Positions 10,914-20,648 of a DNA stretch of 64,000 nt are shown here, piece by piece (the first letter of the stretch is position 1; each line of letters begins with the position of its first letter). This DNA comes from Methylophaga pinxianii (GTDB lineage Bacteria; Pseudomonadota; Gammaproteobacteria; Nitrosococcales; Methylophagaceae). The stretch is taken from assembly GCF_020447225.1 (NCBI RefSeq), contig NZ_JAJAEO010000184.1, positions 22,015 through 86,014 on the forward strand. The letters run 5' to 3'. Made by a program: the position numbers and the translations under genes. The notes under the pieces were generated by a model. It saw only the letters and a program-made list of their open reading frames with translations, was not told the DNA's origin and searched no databases.

Positions 10914-13100
10914 TTAATAATTAAAGTTCAATGTCAAAAATGCTGAACGACCTGGCGCCATGACAGCATAGTGACGGAAATAAGTCGCACTGAAATAACG
11001 TTCATCAGTAAGGTTTTGTATATTCAGCTGTAAGTCGAGATTTTGGTTAATGTCATATTTTGCCATTGCATCCCAACGCACATAAGACGGAATGTGGCCG
11101 GTATTGCCTGGGTTTGCATAGACTTTATCCATAAAGAATGCACCGCCACCCAAAGTCAGGTCATCCAGAACCCGATAAGTTGACCAGATACTTGCACTCT
11201 GTCTGGCAACGCCCGGTAATTGTTTGCCTTCCGTTCCGGCAGCCCCAAACTGATTAAGATCAGGATCAGTACCCTCTTTAGTTTGCTTGGCATCCAGATA
11301 AGTATAGCCACCAAATACATTCCAGCGGTCAGTAATCTGGCCGGCAAAACTTAACTCAAAACCATTTACTTCGGCCTCACCGGCATTAGAAATAGTATTG
11401 CCCGTGGTTACCCGCGCATTCGTTTTACGTGTATGAAATACTGCAGCCGTTAACTCCAGATTTTCCATTACATTCCACTTGGTCCCAATTTCAAAAGTTT
11501 TACTTCTTTCAGGATCCAAATCTTCTGTTTCAGACACCAATTGACCACCGGCGTACTCAAAATCACCCAACGATAGGCCAACTGGAGATGAAGATGTCGC
11601 ATAAGCAGCATACACATTTAAATCAGGCTGGATTTTGTATACTAATCCAAGCTGATAGTTGAAGAAATCCTTATCATTTTCCAGAGTTTCAATTGGTGCG
11701 CCAGTAGTAGAATTACTGCGATCATATTCCGTTTGATAATCATCATAACGAATACCCGCATTTAACAACCACTTCTCACTTAGCTCCATGGTGTCAAAGA
11801 CATATACAGAACGGTTAACGGTTTCCGCTTCGGTTCCAGCAAAGTTATCACGTAAAACAGGGTTGTATGCAACATCGTTATCTGGGTCATCAATGGAAGT
11901 CAGATTACCACCAATTATTCCACCACCATTAAAACCACGATTACGGTTTTCTTCACGGCTTATCTCAAACCCTGTATTGAGCGTGTGTTTGATGAAACCT
12001 GTATCAAAGGCCAGTGACAGATCGGTTAAGTTAGTAATAGTTTCTGTCCGGTTACCCCTGTCGCGTGTGTTCGCTCTATTAATAAGACCGGAGGCAAACT
12101 GTGCACTGCTCACATTAGGCCGTTGAACAAAATATTCATTGGTTGTGAGTCCATAACGCGTGGTATTGGTCAGTCTGACGCGTTCATTGAAGTCATGACT
12201 AATGGTAAGAGTCGCAATATCAGACTCTGTTTCCATAAAATCACGACCATTTACCCCATACCACTTGTCTTCATTGCCTACAGGTGAACCTTGCGGTAAA
12301 CCATCAGCATCCTGGATATATGGCAAACCCCAATCAGGTGTGTCGTCAGTTTCCAGGTGATACCAACTTACCGTTGCACTGGTTGGAGAATTCAAACCCA
12401 ATGTCAGCGATGGCATCATGCCCCATCTTTTAACTTCGACTTCATCACGACCGGCAACATCAGCATCATGCACCATACCCACCATACGGAAGGCGGCGTT
12501 ATCACCTAACATCGTATTGCCATCAATGGTTGCACGCCGATAACTATCTGTGCCAAAACCGACAGAGCCCGACAGAAAATCGCCTTCTCTCGCCTGTTTA
12601 GTCACTAAATTGATACTGCCGCCGGCAGAACCACGACCATCAAACGCCCCACTTGGACCTTTAAGAATTTCCATTTGCTCAATTGCAAAAATTTCACGGG
12701 TTTGTGAACCAATATCACGAACCCCATCGACATAAATAGAGGCAAAGGCATCAAAACCACGAATAAACGGACGATCACCAATGGCGATGCCACCTTCGCC
12801 GCCACCCAAGGTAATACCCGGCGTCATACGCAATGCTTCTGAGAAGGTTTGTGAACCACTGTCCTGTATAACTTGTTCCGAGATCACGGTAACCGATTTA
12901 GGCATATCGATTAAATCAGCAGTAAATTTACGATTTGCCGATTTGTCGATTTTATAAGCACCTTCTTCTTGAGCTTGAACTTCAACTCTGGGCAAATTCA
13001 CAGATTCTTCAGCATAGGCAGCGGAGCCGAATGCGAGAGTAATCGCAGATACAATTGGTTTGAGTTTAAAATTTCGCGTTCTGCGAATGCCTGTTGCCAT
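10914..13100 (-). CDS. TonB-dependent siderophore receptor
   Basis: A 728-residue outer-membrane receptor for ferric siderophore uptake. A signal peptide (about 1-30, ending AYA) is followed by the plug domain (about 50-165, with 'DMPKSVTVISEQVIQDSG', 'RGFDAFASIYVDGVRD' and 'ILKGPSGAFDGRGSAGG') and a 22-strand-type barrel with the C-terminal block 'LQLNIQNLTDERYF' and a terminal aromatic residue. The plug resembles catecholate receptors of the Fiu/CirA type; the ligand is inferred. AAGGATAACACC precedes ATG, and a Fur-like box lies about 50 bases upstream. The gene is intact and pairs with the PKHD hydroxylase downstream. Confidence 0.93.
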   Translation of the reverse strand: MATGIRRTRNFKLKPIVSAITLAFGSAAYAEESVNLPRVEVQAQEEGAYKIDKSANRKFTADLIDMPKSVTVISEQVIQDSGSQTFSEALRMTPGITLGGGEGGIAIGDRPFIRGFDAFASIYVDGVRDIGSQTREIFAIEQMEILKGPSGAFDGRGSAGGSINLVTKQAREGDFLSGSVGFGTDSYRRATIDGNTMLGDNAAFRMVGMVHDADVAGRDEVEVKRWGMMPSLTLGLNSPTSATVSWYHLETDDTPDWGLPYIQDADGLPQGSPVGNEDKWYGVNGRDFMETESDIATLTISHDFNERVRLTNTTRYGLTTNEYFVQRPNVSSAQFASGLINRANTRDRGNRTETITNLTDLSLAFDTGFIKHTLNTGFEISREENRNRGFNGGGIIGGNLTSIDDPDNDVAYNPVLRDNFAGTEAETVNRSVYVFDTMELSEKWLLNAGIRYDDYQTEYDRSNSTTGAPIETLENDKDFFNYQLGLVYKIQPDLNVYAAYATSSSPVGLSLGDFEYAGGQLVSETEDLDPERSKTFEIGTKWNVMENLELTAAVFHTRKTNARVTTGNTISNAGEAEVNGFELSFAGQITDRWNVFGGYTYLDAKQTKEGTDPDLNQFGAAGTEGKQLPGVARQSASIWSTYRVLDDLTLGGGAFFMDKVYANPGNTGHIPSYVRWDAMAKYDINQNLDLQLNIQNLTDERYFSATYFRHYAVMAPGRSAFLTLNFNY

Positions 13101-13145
13101 GGTGTTATCCTTCTGAAAGTCGCTATTGTAAAGAAATGTAAAGGC

Positions 13146-13165
13146 GAATAATAATAGTTCTCATT
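13146..13165. promoter_or_regulatory. Putative Fur box upstream of siderophore receptor
   Basis: On the minus strand this reads AATGAGAACTATTATTATTC, which closely follows the GAGAAT/TATTATT pattern of Fur operators. It lies 46-65 bases before the receptor ATG. Identified by eye; the downstream iron-uptake genes support it. Confidence 0.55.
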
Positions 13166-13287
13166 AAGGTGTCAAGAACTTTTCATTACTAGGCTGTGAT
13201 TTTTCCACATCAAAGTAATGATTCAGAAGAAACGCAGAAGAGAAATTAACAGAAAATGCGGGTTATAGAAGAATCTGCTTGCAGAAA

Positions 13288-13491
13288 TTATTTAAAAACG
13301 ATCTCATCAAGCAAAGATTCAATTTGGTAATCACAAGACCCACAACCTGAAATTGCGCCTGTTTTACGAGAAATTGTGTCGCTATCAACGATACCCTGCT
13401 CAACCAGGCTGATGATTTTACCGCGGGTGGTACCACTGCAATCACAGATCACTTCATTGGCTCTTTCGTCGATGTTATTGTTTTTGTCCAT
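13288..13491 (-). CDS. BFD-like [2Fe-2S]-binding protein
   Basis: A 67-residue protein with the bacterioferritin-associated-ferredoxin fold: four cysteines C16, C18, C50 and C53 in the C-x-C ... C-x-x-C spacing that binds a [2Fe-2S] cluster ('VICDCSG' and 'GCGSCDYQIESLL'). Family members release iron from bacterioferritin under iron limitation. AGGTAAAGATC precedes ATG. It stands alone on the minus strand just upstream of the iron-uptake pair, which fits iron-starvation control. No bacterioferritin gene is in the window. Confidence 0.85.
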   Translation of the reverse strand: MDKNNNIDERANEVICDCSGTTRGKIISLVEQGIVDSDTISRKTGAISGCGSCDYQIESLLDEIVFK

Positions 13492-13692
13492 GATCTTTAC
13501 CTGGCGATAATAAATTTTGAGAAGAAATTTCAGCTTTGGTTTAGCATATTAAACAGCGTCAGATAGGATTAACTCAAGTTATTGAGGTTGTAGCTTCATT
13601 CTGTAACTTTTGTGAATAATATCTCTTGCCCAGTTCGACAGAACCTTCCCGAATATTATCCTGTTTTAATACCGCAATAAGGATTTAACCGC

Positions 13693-15276
13693 ATGTTGAG
13701 TAATCATTCTCTACATCAAAAAATCGAGTTATCAATCTCTTTAAAAACTTTTTTAGTTTTTTTAAGCACTGTTTTTTTTACATTATTTATACAAACCACA
13801 TTCGCAGAAACCAATGGGGATAAGCCTTCTGAAGGTACTGAGTTTTCTCGGGATACGGTTATTGAACTAGCTCGACAGCTTGCAGAGCAGCCTTTCAAAG
13901 AACCTGCCAATGCACCAGAAGAATTAAAAAAGCTCGACTATTCCACCTATCGTCAAATCAACTTTCAGGAAAATGCAGCCATCTGGGGTGGCACGCCGAC
14001 AAAATTTTCTGTGCAATTATTTGCGCCAGGTTTTTTATATAAGGATTTAATTGATATCGATGTCGTGGAGAGCGGCAAATCATTCCCGCTGGAATTATCT
14101 GAAACTTCGTTTAAGGTGCCAAATGAGGCCATTGGTCAAAAATTAGTAGAAGTGGGTAAATATGCGGGGCTTCGACTGCACTATCCATTAAACAATGAAA
14201 ACTATCAGGATGAGTTTATTGTTTTTCAGGGTGCGAGTTATTTTCGTGTGGTGTCTAAAGGCCAGCTTTACGGAATTTCTGCTCGGGGCTTAGCAATTGA
14301 TGTTGCACAACCCAAAGGCGAAGAATTCCCTGTTTTTAAACGATTCTGGATTGAACGTCCCTCCTCCAGCCAGGATGCTATCGTGGTACATGCTTTGCTG
14401 GATAGTAAAAGTGTCGCGGGTGCATACCGTTTTGGGATTCATCCCGGCTCACCCAGCACCATTGACGTAAATGCCGTTTTGTTTCCTCGTACCGATATTA
14501 AACATGTTGGACTGGCGCCATTGACATCGATGTTTATGTACGGCGGTATGGATAGGCCAGATCGGCTTGATTATCGCCCTGCTGTACATGACTCAGAAGG
14601 CCTGCAGATGCGTAACGGCAAAGGTGAACGCTTATGGCGTCCATTAAACAATCCACAAACGTTACAGATTAGTGCGTTTATGGATGAAAATCCAAAAGGC
14701 TTTGGTTTGATTCAACGGCAGCGTGACTTTGCCTATTATCAGGATCTTGAGGCCAACTATCACCAACGACCATCCGCCTGGATACAACCGGTTGGTGATT
14801 GGGGTAAAGGTCAGGTTGAGCTGGTGGAGATTCCCTCAGATTCAGAAGAAAATGACAATATCGTAGCTTACTGGAAACCTGCTGACGGGTTAAAAAAAGG
14901 CGAAGCATTTGAATATGCCTACAAGCTGACATCACCGGACGATGTTCCGGCAAGTGAATCCAAACCGCGGATTGTGCGTAGTACCAGCGGGCTTAAATTA
15001 TTTGATGGCAATAAAGAAATTATTATTGATTACAGCAACATTGATAGTAATGATATTGAACAAATTGACGTAGTCGCGCATATCAACCAAGGAAAAATCA
15101 TTGAACGACGAATCGAACCGCATCCCTATATCAATGGAGCGAGAGTCATTATCACTTTTGATCCCGAAGATGCCGATGTCGCTGAAATACGCGTACAGTT
15201 AAATAAAGATAATAAATACGCAGCACCCACCTGGCTTTACAGATGGCTAAACAGGGATTGGAATAATTATCTATGA
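13693..15276 (+). CDS. opgG: Periplasmic glucan biosynthesis protein OpgG
   Basis: A 527-residue protein needed to build osmoregulated periplasmic glucans. Residues 20-40 form a signal segment ending FAETNG, so it works in the periplasm. Family hallmarks include 'QLFAPGFLYKDLIDIDVV', 'GASYFRVVSKGQLYGISARGLAID' and 'FGLIQRQRDFAYYQDLEANYHQRPSAWI'. AAGGA lies eight bases before ATG. It overlaps opgH by the four bases ATGA, the classic opgGH arrangement. OpgG probably processes or branches the beta-1,2-glucan made by OpgH. Confidence 0.95.
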   Translation: MLSNHSLHQKIELSISLKTFLVFLSTVFFTLFIQTTFAETNGDKPSEGTEFSRDTVIELARQLAEQPFKEPANAPEELKKLDYSTYRQINFQENAAIWGGTPTKFSVQLFAPGFLYKDLIDIDVVESGKSFPLELSETSFKVPNEAIGQKLVEVGKYAGLRLHYPLNNENYQDEFIVFQGASYFRVVSKGQLYGISARGLAIDVAQPKGEEFPVFKRFWIERPSSSQDAIVVHALLDSKSVAGAYRFGIHPGSPSTIDVNAVLFPRTDIKHVGLAPLTSMFMYGGMDRPDRLDYRPAVHDSEGLQMRNGKGERLWRPLNNPQTLQISAFMDENPKGFGLIQRQRDFAYYQDLEANYHQRPSAWIQPVGDWGKGQVELVEIPSDSEENDNIVAYWKPADGLKKGEAFEYAYKLTSPDDVPASESKPRIVRSTSGLKLFDGNKEIIIDYSNIDSNDIEQIDVVAHINQGKIIERRIEPHPYINGARVIITFDPEDADVAEIRVQLNKDNKYAAPTWLYRWLNRDWNNYL

Positions 15277-17417
15277 GTCTAGATTTAGTGGTTGATAATA
15301 CTGACAACAACGTCACATACGAACGTGCACTCCCCGAGGAGGCCCCGCTCTCCATGCCTCGACATGGCGTGTATGAGCAGGGTTTGTCCATGCGGCATAA
15401 TCAACGGACATTTTTTTATATATTAAGAACGTTGATATCCCGCTTGTTTGTTCTGACAGTGATGCTGGGATTATCCTACTACGGTATTACAGAAATCTAT
15501 GGTGTATTAAGCACCACCAACAATGTTACCTACCTGCAATGGTTGTTTTTGATTCTGTTTAGCATCAACTTTTTATGGGTTTCTTTTGCCTTTGCTCAGG
15601 CGTTGTTGGGTTTTTTACTCCACCTCAAACCACGACTGATTAAACAGCCTGAAAAAGAAGCCGACTTCATCACGGCGATTCTACTGCCTATCTATAACGA
15701 AGATCCCCATCGTATCAGGGCTGCACTGAAGGTAATGCGAGATGATTTGCTGGAGAAGGCTCCCGGTAAGTACGCTTTTTTTATTCTCAGTGACACTAAC
15801 AAGGCAGATGCCTGGATTGCTGAAGAGCAAGCATTTTTTGATTTAGTGAATAAGGATGTTAGTGGTTGTCCGGTCTATTATCGCCGACGACAAAATAATC
15901 ACGAACGCAAAGCCGGTAATATTGGTGATTGGGTGAAGCGTTGGGGCGCAGCCTATGAGGCTATGATTGTATTAGATGCCGACAGCGTTATGAGTGCTGA
16001 TTGTATGCTGACGTTATCCCGTAGAATGGCAGCTTCACCCGGAGTCGGGCTTATTCAGACCTTACCAACCATTGTCAGAGCCAATACGCTGTATGGTCGA
16101 TTACAGCAATTCGCCAATCATTGCTTTGGTCCTATTTATGCCGAAGGTTTATCTGCCTGGCATGGCTTGTCGTCGAATTTTTGGGGCCATAACGCCATTA
16201 TCCGAACCCGTGCTTTTGCCGAATCCTCGCATCTGCCCATTTTGCCAGGTAAACCACCTTTTGGTGGACATGTATTAAGCCATGACTTTATTGAAGCGGC
16301 ATTGCTGCGACGTGCAGGTTGGGGCGTCAGATTTGATACCGACATACAGGCCACATTTGAAGAATCGCCTCCATCATTAATTGATGTCATGATTCGTGAT
16401 CGGCGCTGGTGTCAGGGCAATCTGCAACATACCCCGTTTATGTTTGCTCAAGGTTTTGTTTTGCCTACCCGCTTGCATATTTTTTCAGGATTAATGTCTT
16501 ATCTGAGCGCCGTTTTCTGGCTGTCGTTAATCGTGGTCGGTTTAGCCATAGCTGTTCAAGCTCGCTATGTGCGGCCTGAATATTTTGCCAATCCTTCACT
16601 ATTTCCGACCTGGCCGGTATTTGACTCGGAACGTGCGCTGACCTTGTTTTTTGTCTCGATGGCCATTGTCATTGCACCGAAAATATTTGGCTGGTTTGCC
16701 GCGTTAATTAATATCCCCAGATGCATGAAATTTGGTGGACCCATACTACTAACATTAAGCACCCTGACCGAGATGATCATGTCAGCTTTGTATGCACCAA
16801 TTTTAATGGTGCATCAGTTTGGCGTCGTGGTGAGTATTTTCCGGGGTAAAGATAGTGGCTGGATGCCTCAATCTCGTGATGATGGCGCCTTAAGCTGGGC
16901 AGCTGTGGCAAGAGCGCATGCTGGGCATACTTTATTTGGTATTATTCTCGCCACCATTTCATTACTGCTCAGTAAAGAATTGTTTTATTGGTTATTGCCC
17001 ATTACCGGGGGATTAATGTTATCGATCCCCTTATCCTGGCTAAGCGGCGGTACCCGGCGCACCAAACTGATTAAATGGCTGGGTTTGCTTCGGGCCCCAG
17101 AGGAAAGGCGTCCTGCTCCCATTTTGGTAGGATTGGAGCAACAACTTTCTCAACTGACTCACCAGCCTTACCAACATGCTTTCATTCGTTTGTTGCGTGA
17201 TCCAGAGCTGTGCGACTGGCATATTGCACAATTACCTGATAACTCAGGCAATCCGCCGGAATTTCATCCTCCACGGATACTGGCAGAATGGAAGGTAAAA
17301 CATGCCAATAGTATGCAACAACTTGAATCCTGGCTTGAACCTGCAGAATCATTAGCATTTTTAAATCAGCGGGATTGTTTGCAACAATTAAAAAGTCTGG
17401 AAAAACATTTTCGATAA
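15273..17417 (+). CDS. opgH: Glucan glucosyltransferase OpgH
   Basis: A 714-residue inner-membrane GT2-family enzyme that polymerises the beta-1,2-glucan backbone from UDP-glucose and moves it to the periplasm. Two membrane helices (about 50-75 and 85-110) precede a cytoplasmic catalytic domain with 'LDADSVM' (D234, D236) and the 'DRRWCQGN' acceptor motif near 375-382. Several further helices follow from about 405. It is shorter than E. coli OpgH (847 residues), mainly lacking the long N-terminal extension that binds FtsZ there, so a division role is doubtful. Confidence 0.94.
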   Translation: MSLDLVVDNTDNNVTYERALPEEAPLSMPRHGVYEQGLSMRHNQRTFFYILRTLISRLFVLTVMLGLSYYGITEIYGVLSTTNNVTYLQWLFLILFSINFLWVSFAFAQALLGFLLHLKPRLIKQPEKEADFITAILLPIYNEDPHRIRAALKVMRDDLLEKAPGKYAFFILSDTNKADAWIAEEQAFFDLVNKDVSGCPVYYRRRQNNHERKAGNIGDWVKRWGAAYEAMIVLDADSVMSADCMLTLSRRMAASPGVGLIQTLPTIVRANTLYGRLQQFANHCFGPIYAEGLSAWHGLSSNFWGHNAIIRTRAFAESSHLPILPGKPPFGGHVLSHDFIEAALLRRAGWGVRFDTDIQATFEESPPSLIDVMIRDRRWCQGNLQHTPFMFAQGFVLPTRLHIFSGLMSYLSAVFWLSLIVVGLAIAVQARYVRPEYFANPSLFPTWPVFDSERALTLFFVSMAIVIAPKIFGWFAALINIPRCMKFGGPILLTLSTLTEMIMSALYAPILMVHQFGVVVSIFRGKDSGWMPQSRDDGALSWAAVARAHAGHTLFGIILATISLLLSKELFYWLLPITGGLMLSIPLSWLSGGTRRTKLIKWLGLLRAPEERRPAPILVGLEQQLSQLTHQPYQHAFIRLLRDPELCDWHIAQLPDNSGNPPEFHPPRILAEWKVKHANSMQQLESWLEPAESLAFLNQRDCLQQLKSLEKHFR

Positions 17418-17432
17418 AAAAACACTGCTACA

Positions 17433-17463
17433 ACTCAGCCAGTACATTGGTTGCTGGCTGAGT
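17433..17463. terminator. Hairpin terminator between convergent genes
   Basis: A 10-bp perfect stem (17433-17442 with 17454-17463) lies between opgH and the convergent methyltransferase. T-rich sequence follows on both strands, so it may serve both. Confidence 0.65.
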
Positions 17464-17471
17464 ATTTGAAT

Positions 17472-18086
17472 TTAATCCGATAATTTATTGAGCTTTTGCA
17501 CTATTAGGTAAAGATGTAATTGAGGAAATTGATCGTATTCAAGATGTCGACATACTGCGCCTGACTGATCTATCACTTTTAATGTTTCAGGGATCCCCAA
17601 AACACTGTAATACATAGGCGGGCCCATTGCATTATCTGTTTTTTCCGAAGGTTCATCCATAGCACCAGTGGAAAAAATCAGCACACCTTCAGGGGTTAAA
17701 GCCTGAATCAACTTGGTCAAAACAGTTTTTTGTTGATTCAGTGGCAAATGCCAAATGCTATCCCAGGCTGAAATAAAATCGTATTGCTGAGGAAACTGCC
17801 ATTGACAAATATCGGCATGATAAAAGGTAATGTTTGGATGTCGTTTACGGGCAAACTCGAGCATCTTTTCTGAGAGATCCAACCCCGCAACATCAAAACC
17901 ACGGTTTATTAATAATTCAATTATGCGACCACTGGCACCACAGCCAATGTCCAGGGCATGGGATTTATTTGCTACAAAAGCAATTGCCTTTTCATGTTGT
18001 TGAATGCCATTGTTACGATTAAAACTTTCATCAATCCATTTAGATGCTATTTGATTATAACTATCAGCGACTTGTTGCGGTTTCAT
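17472..18086 (-). CDS. Class I SAM-dependent methyltransferase
   Basis: A 204-residue enzyme with the Rossmann-type SAM site: motif I 'ALDIGCGASGRI' (about 44-55), the acidic end of beta-2 'VAGLDLSEKML' (about 67-77) and 'FYHADICQW' (about 91-99). It is a small stand-alone methyltransferase of the Methyltransf_11/25 type. The C-terminal third has no recognisable substrate-binding motif. It lies 15 bases downstream of the aminotransferase, so co-transcription is likely. The substrate is unknown. Confidence 0.85.
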   Translation of the reverse strand: MKPQQVADSYNQIASKWIDESFNRNNGIQQHEKAIAFVANKSHALDIGCGASGRIIELLINRGFDVAGLDLSEKMLEFARKRHPNITFYHADICQWQFPQQYDFISAWDSIWHLPLNQQKTVLTKLIQALTPEGVLIFSTGAMDEPSEKTDNAMGPPMYYSVLGIPETLKVIDQSGAVCRHLEYDQFPQLHLYLIVQKLNKLSD

Positions 18087-18101
18087 GAATTAATTATCAC
18101 A

Positions 18102-19289
18102 CTAAAATTTGTTTAGTACTGACTGAATGCGTTCAACAGCCTGAAGCAGCCGTTCCTGATCAGTGGTGTAAGCAAACCGCACATGCTGATCGGCTAAATG
18201 TACACCAAAATCATTGCCAGGCGTGATAGCAACGCCTGCTTCTTTGAGCAAATATTGTGATAGTGCCAAGCCATCAGTAATACGTTCATTTAAAAATCTG
18301 CTGCAGTCAGCATATAAATAAAATGCCCCCTGAGGTTTCACCGGAATTGAGAATCCAATAGATTGCAGGGCCGGTAGTAAAATGTCACGCCGTTGTTCAA
18401 ACACTTGGCGGCGCTGTTCCAGGATTTCCATGCTGTCGCGATCAAATGCCGTCAAGGCGGCATATTGTGCGGTTGTCGGTGCCGCGAGAAATAAATTTTG
18501 CGCCAGACGATCCATGACAGGTTCAAGACTTTCAGGAACCACTGACCAGCCAAGCCGCCAACCTGTCATCCCAAAAAATTTGGAAAAGCTGTTGATCACA
18601 ATGGCATCATCATCTACTTCGAGGATGGTCGGCAAATGTATGCCGTCGTAATTTAATCCATGGTAAATCTCATCAACCACTAATATTCCTTGTTTGCTCT
18701 TAATCGCGGCTGAGAGAGCTTTTAAGCCATTTTTATCGATAATGGTACCAGTTGGGTTAGATGGCGAGGCAACTAAGGCCATTTGGGTGTCCTGATTCCA
18801 GTATTTCTCAATATGCTCAGGAGACAATTGATAGGCCGTTTCAGCCCCCACTGGAACAGAAACAGCCGAGGCTTCAACAAACCGGGCAAAATGCCGATTA
18901 CAGGGATAGCCCGGATCGGTCATCAATAAATGTTTACCCGCTTCTAACAATGCCCCCATAACCAGAAGTAATGCACCGGAAGCACCCGGCGTAATAACAA
19001 TCCGGCATGGTGAGATAGACAGGCCGTATTGCTGGTAATACCACCCGGCAATTTTTTCTCGTAACGCCATCAGGCCCAATGATGGGGTATAAAAGGTATC
19101 GCCATTATTTAAAGAAGCAACTGCGGCATCAATAATCGGTTGGGGCGTCAGGAAATCCGGTTCACCTATTTCCAGATGAATAATGTCTCTGCCCTGCGCT
19201 TGCAGTATCTTACCCTGAGATAAAATATCCATCACCTGAAAGGGTTTAATACCCTGAGCGCGCTGGGTGACATCAATTAATTTGGGCAT
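18102..19289 (-). CDS. PLP-dependent class I/II aminotransferase
   Basis: A fold-type I aminotransferase of 395 residues from the chosen ATG, which has AGGA five bases upstream; an upstream in-frame start exists but has no ribosome site. The PLP Schiff-base lysine is in 'NSFSKFFGMTGWRLGW' (near 235). 'ASPSNPTG' and 'VDEIYHGL' supply further cofactor contacts, and the C-terminal Arg in 'HVRFAYTT' should bind the substrate carboxylate. It resembles AspC/AlaA-type aminotransferases; substrate not determined. It overlaps the upstream phosphatase gene by 17 bases. Confidence 0.9.
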   Translation of the reverse strand: MPKLIDVTQRAQGIKPFQVMDILSQGKILQAQGRDIIHLEIGEPDFLTPQPIIDAAVASLNNGDTFYTPSLGLMALREKIAGWYYQQYGLSISPCRIVITPGASGALLLVMGALLEAGKHLLMTDPGYPCNRHFARFVEASAVSVPVGAETAYQLSPEHIEKYWNQDTQMALVASPSNPTGTIIDKNGLKALSAAIKSKQGILVVDEIYHGLNYDGIHLPTILEVDDDAIVINSFSKFFGMTGWRLGWSVVPESLEPVMDRLAQNLFLAAPTTAQYAALTAFDRDSMEILEQRRQVFEQRRDILLPALQSIGFSIPVKPQGAFYLYADCSRFLNERITDGLALSQYLLKEAGVAITPGNDFGVHLADQHVRFAYTTDQERLLQAVERIQSVLNKF

Positions 19290-20040
19290 GTAAATCCTGT
19301 AATGATTGCAACGTAATATAATGATTGTTGATCGATGAACCGGCGAGAACTTTTGTGGGTATCCCCGGTTCACCTAAATGATCCACCACACATATCGCCT
19401 GATCGAAATCTTCTTCAGCAGTATAGGCATTGATGGTGACTAAGGTCGCTATTCCGGCACGATAAGCTGCGGATAAACCATTGGCAGAATCTTCGACAGC
19501 AAGACACTGGGATGGGTTAAGTTGTAATTGCTGCAGGCAATAGTGATAAATATCCGGTGATGGTTTTTTGCTGGGCACAACATCCCCAGCAGCAATACAT
19601 TCAAACCAGTCGAGCGCCGCCTCACCTAACGTTGTTTTAATCAATGTCATCACATTGTCTGGCACGGAAGTGGTAGCGATAGCCAAGCGGACGCCTGACT
19701 CCCTGATTTCACTGAGCAAGCGTTTTACGCCAAGACGGAGCGGTATGCTTTGTGTCTCTAATATCTCAATGTAATGCCGGTTTTTAGCTGTATGTAACTT
19801 GGAAACCATGTCACTGTGATCACCAGCAAAACCACACTGTAAATGAAAGTTTTCAAGATAGTACTGGATCCGTTCTCGCCCGCCGGTTATGGCTAATAAT
19901 TTGCCATAAAGTTGATCATCCCAATGCCAATCCAAACCCGCCTCAGCGAATGCGCGATTGAAAGCAATACGGTGCCCATCACGTTCGGTTGCTGCGAGAG
20001 TCCCATCCACGTCGAATATAACGGCTTTTAATTGATTCAT
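19273..20040 (-). CDS. HAD-family phosphatase, CbbY-like
   Basis: A 255-residue haloacid-dehalogenase hydrolase using the ATG whose protein begins MNQLKAVIFDVDGTLA; the longer reading frame lacks a clear ribosome site. Catalytic aspartates are D10 and D12, with 'IATTS' as motif II, the lysine in 'PSKKPSPDIY' as motif III and 'VEDSANG' as motif IV. The cap segment 'TERDGHRIAFNRAFAEAGLDWHW' closely resembles CbbY, which in autotrophs dephosphorylates the Rubisco inhibitor xylulose-1,5-bisphosphate. No Rubisco genes are in the window, so the substrate here is open. Confidence 0.87.
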   Translation of the reverse strand: MNQLKAVIFDVDGTLAATERDGHRIAFNRAFAEAGLDWHWDDQLYGKLLAITGGRERIQYYLENFHLQCGFAGDHSDMVSKLHTAKNRHYIEILETQSIPLRLGVKRLLSEIRESGVRLAIATTSVPDNVMTLIKTTLGEAALDWFECIAAGDVVPSKKPSPDIYHYCLQQLQLNPSQCLAVEDSANGLSAAYRAGIATLVTINAYTAEEDFDQAICVVDHLGEPGIPTKVLAGSSINNHYITLQSLQDLHAQIN

Positions 20041-20090
20041 TAGTCTTTTAATTTTTAAAAATGGGTTAAAATAGCTCAATTATTTTGCAC

Positions 20091-20573
20091 ATGCCTGAAG
20101 CTTCTGGTATAGATGCGCCCTTGTTTTTAGAAAGTATGAGGTTTGCCAATATGGACCCGAACCAAGATGATGTCAGTTTCACCCCGTATCAACCGGGTAG
20201 TGATGAAGAATACATGAGCAAAGATATGGTAAAACATTTTCGAGGTATTCTCGAAAAGTGGCGTTCTCAACTTATGGAAGAAGTTGACCGCACTGTTCAC
20301 CATATGCAGGACGAAGCAGCAAACTTCCCCGATCCTAATGATCGTGCGACTCAGGAAGAAGAATTTACTTTGGAATTACGTACACGTGATCGTGAACGTA
20401 AACTCATCAAGAAAATCGAAGAATCACTGATCGATATGGACAAAGGTGATTACGGTTTCTGCGAATCATGTGGCGTAGACATTGGCATTCGCCGCTTGGA
20501 AGCTCGTCCAACAGCAACACTATGTATTGATTGCAAAACATTGGATGAAATCCGCGAGAAAAACCGCGCCTGA
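20091..20573 (+). CDS. dksA: RNA polymerase-binding transcription factor DksA
   Basis: DksA binds the RNA polymerase secondary channel and, with ppGpp, mediates the stringent response. The coiled coil ('RSQLMEEVDRTVHHMQDEAANFPDPNDRA') carries the tip Asp residues. The zinc finger is CESC...CIDC, followed by 'KTLDEIREKNRA'. I list the first ATG; ATGs at 20136 and 20151 are possible, and the last has GAGG nine bases upstream. Only the short variable N-terminus is affected. A strong terminator follows. Confidence 0.95.
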   Translation: MPEASGIDAPLFLESMRFANMDPNQDDVSFTPYQPGSDEEYMSKDMVKHFRGILEKWRSQLMEEVDRTVHHMQDEAANFPDPNDRATQEEEFTLELRTRDRERKLIKKIEESLIDMDKGDYGFCESCGVDIGIRRLEARPTATLCIDCKTLDEIREKNRA

Positions 20574-20619
20574 TTTCATCTACGACTCACCTCATACTTG
20601 CATGCAAGGTAGTCCTGAA

Positions 20620-20648
20620 AGCCCTGTGAAAACACAGGGCTTTTTTTT
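20620..20648 (+). terminator. dksA intrinsic terminator
   Basis: A nine-bp GC-rich stem (agccctgtg/cacagggct) with an AAAA loop and a run of eight T residues, 47 bases after the dksA stop. It also abuts the end of the convergent tamB. Confidence 0.92.
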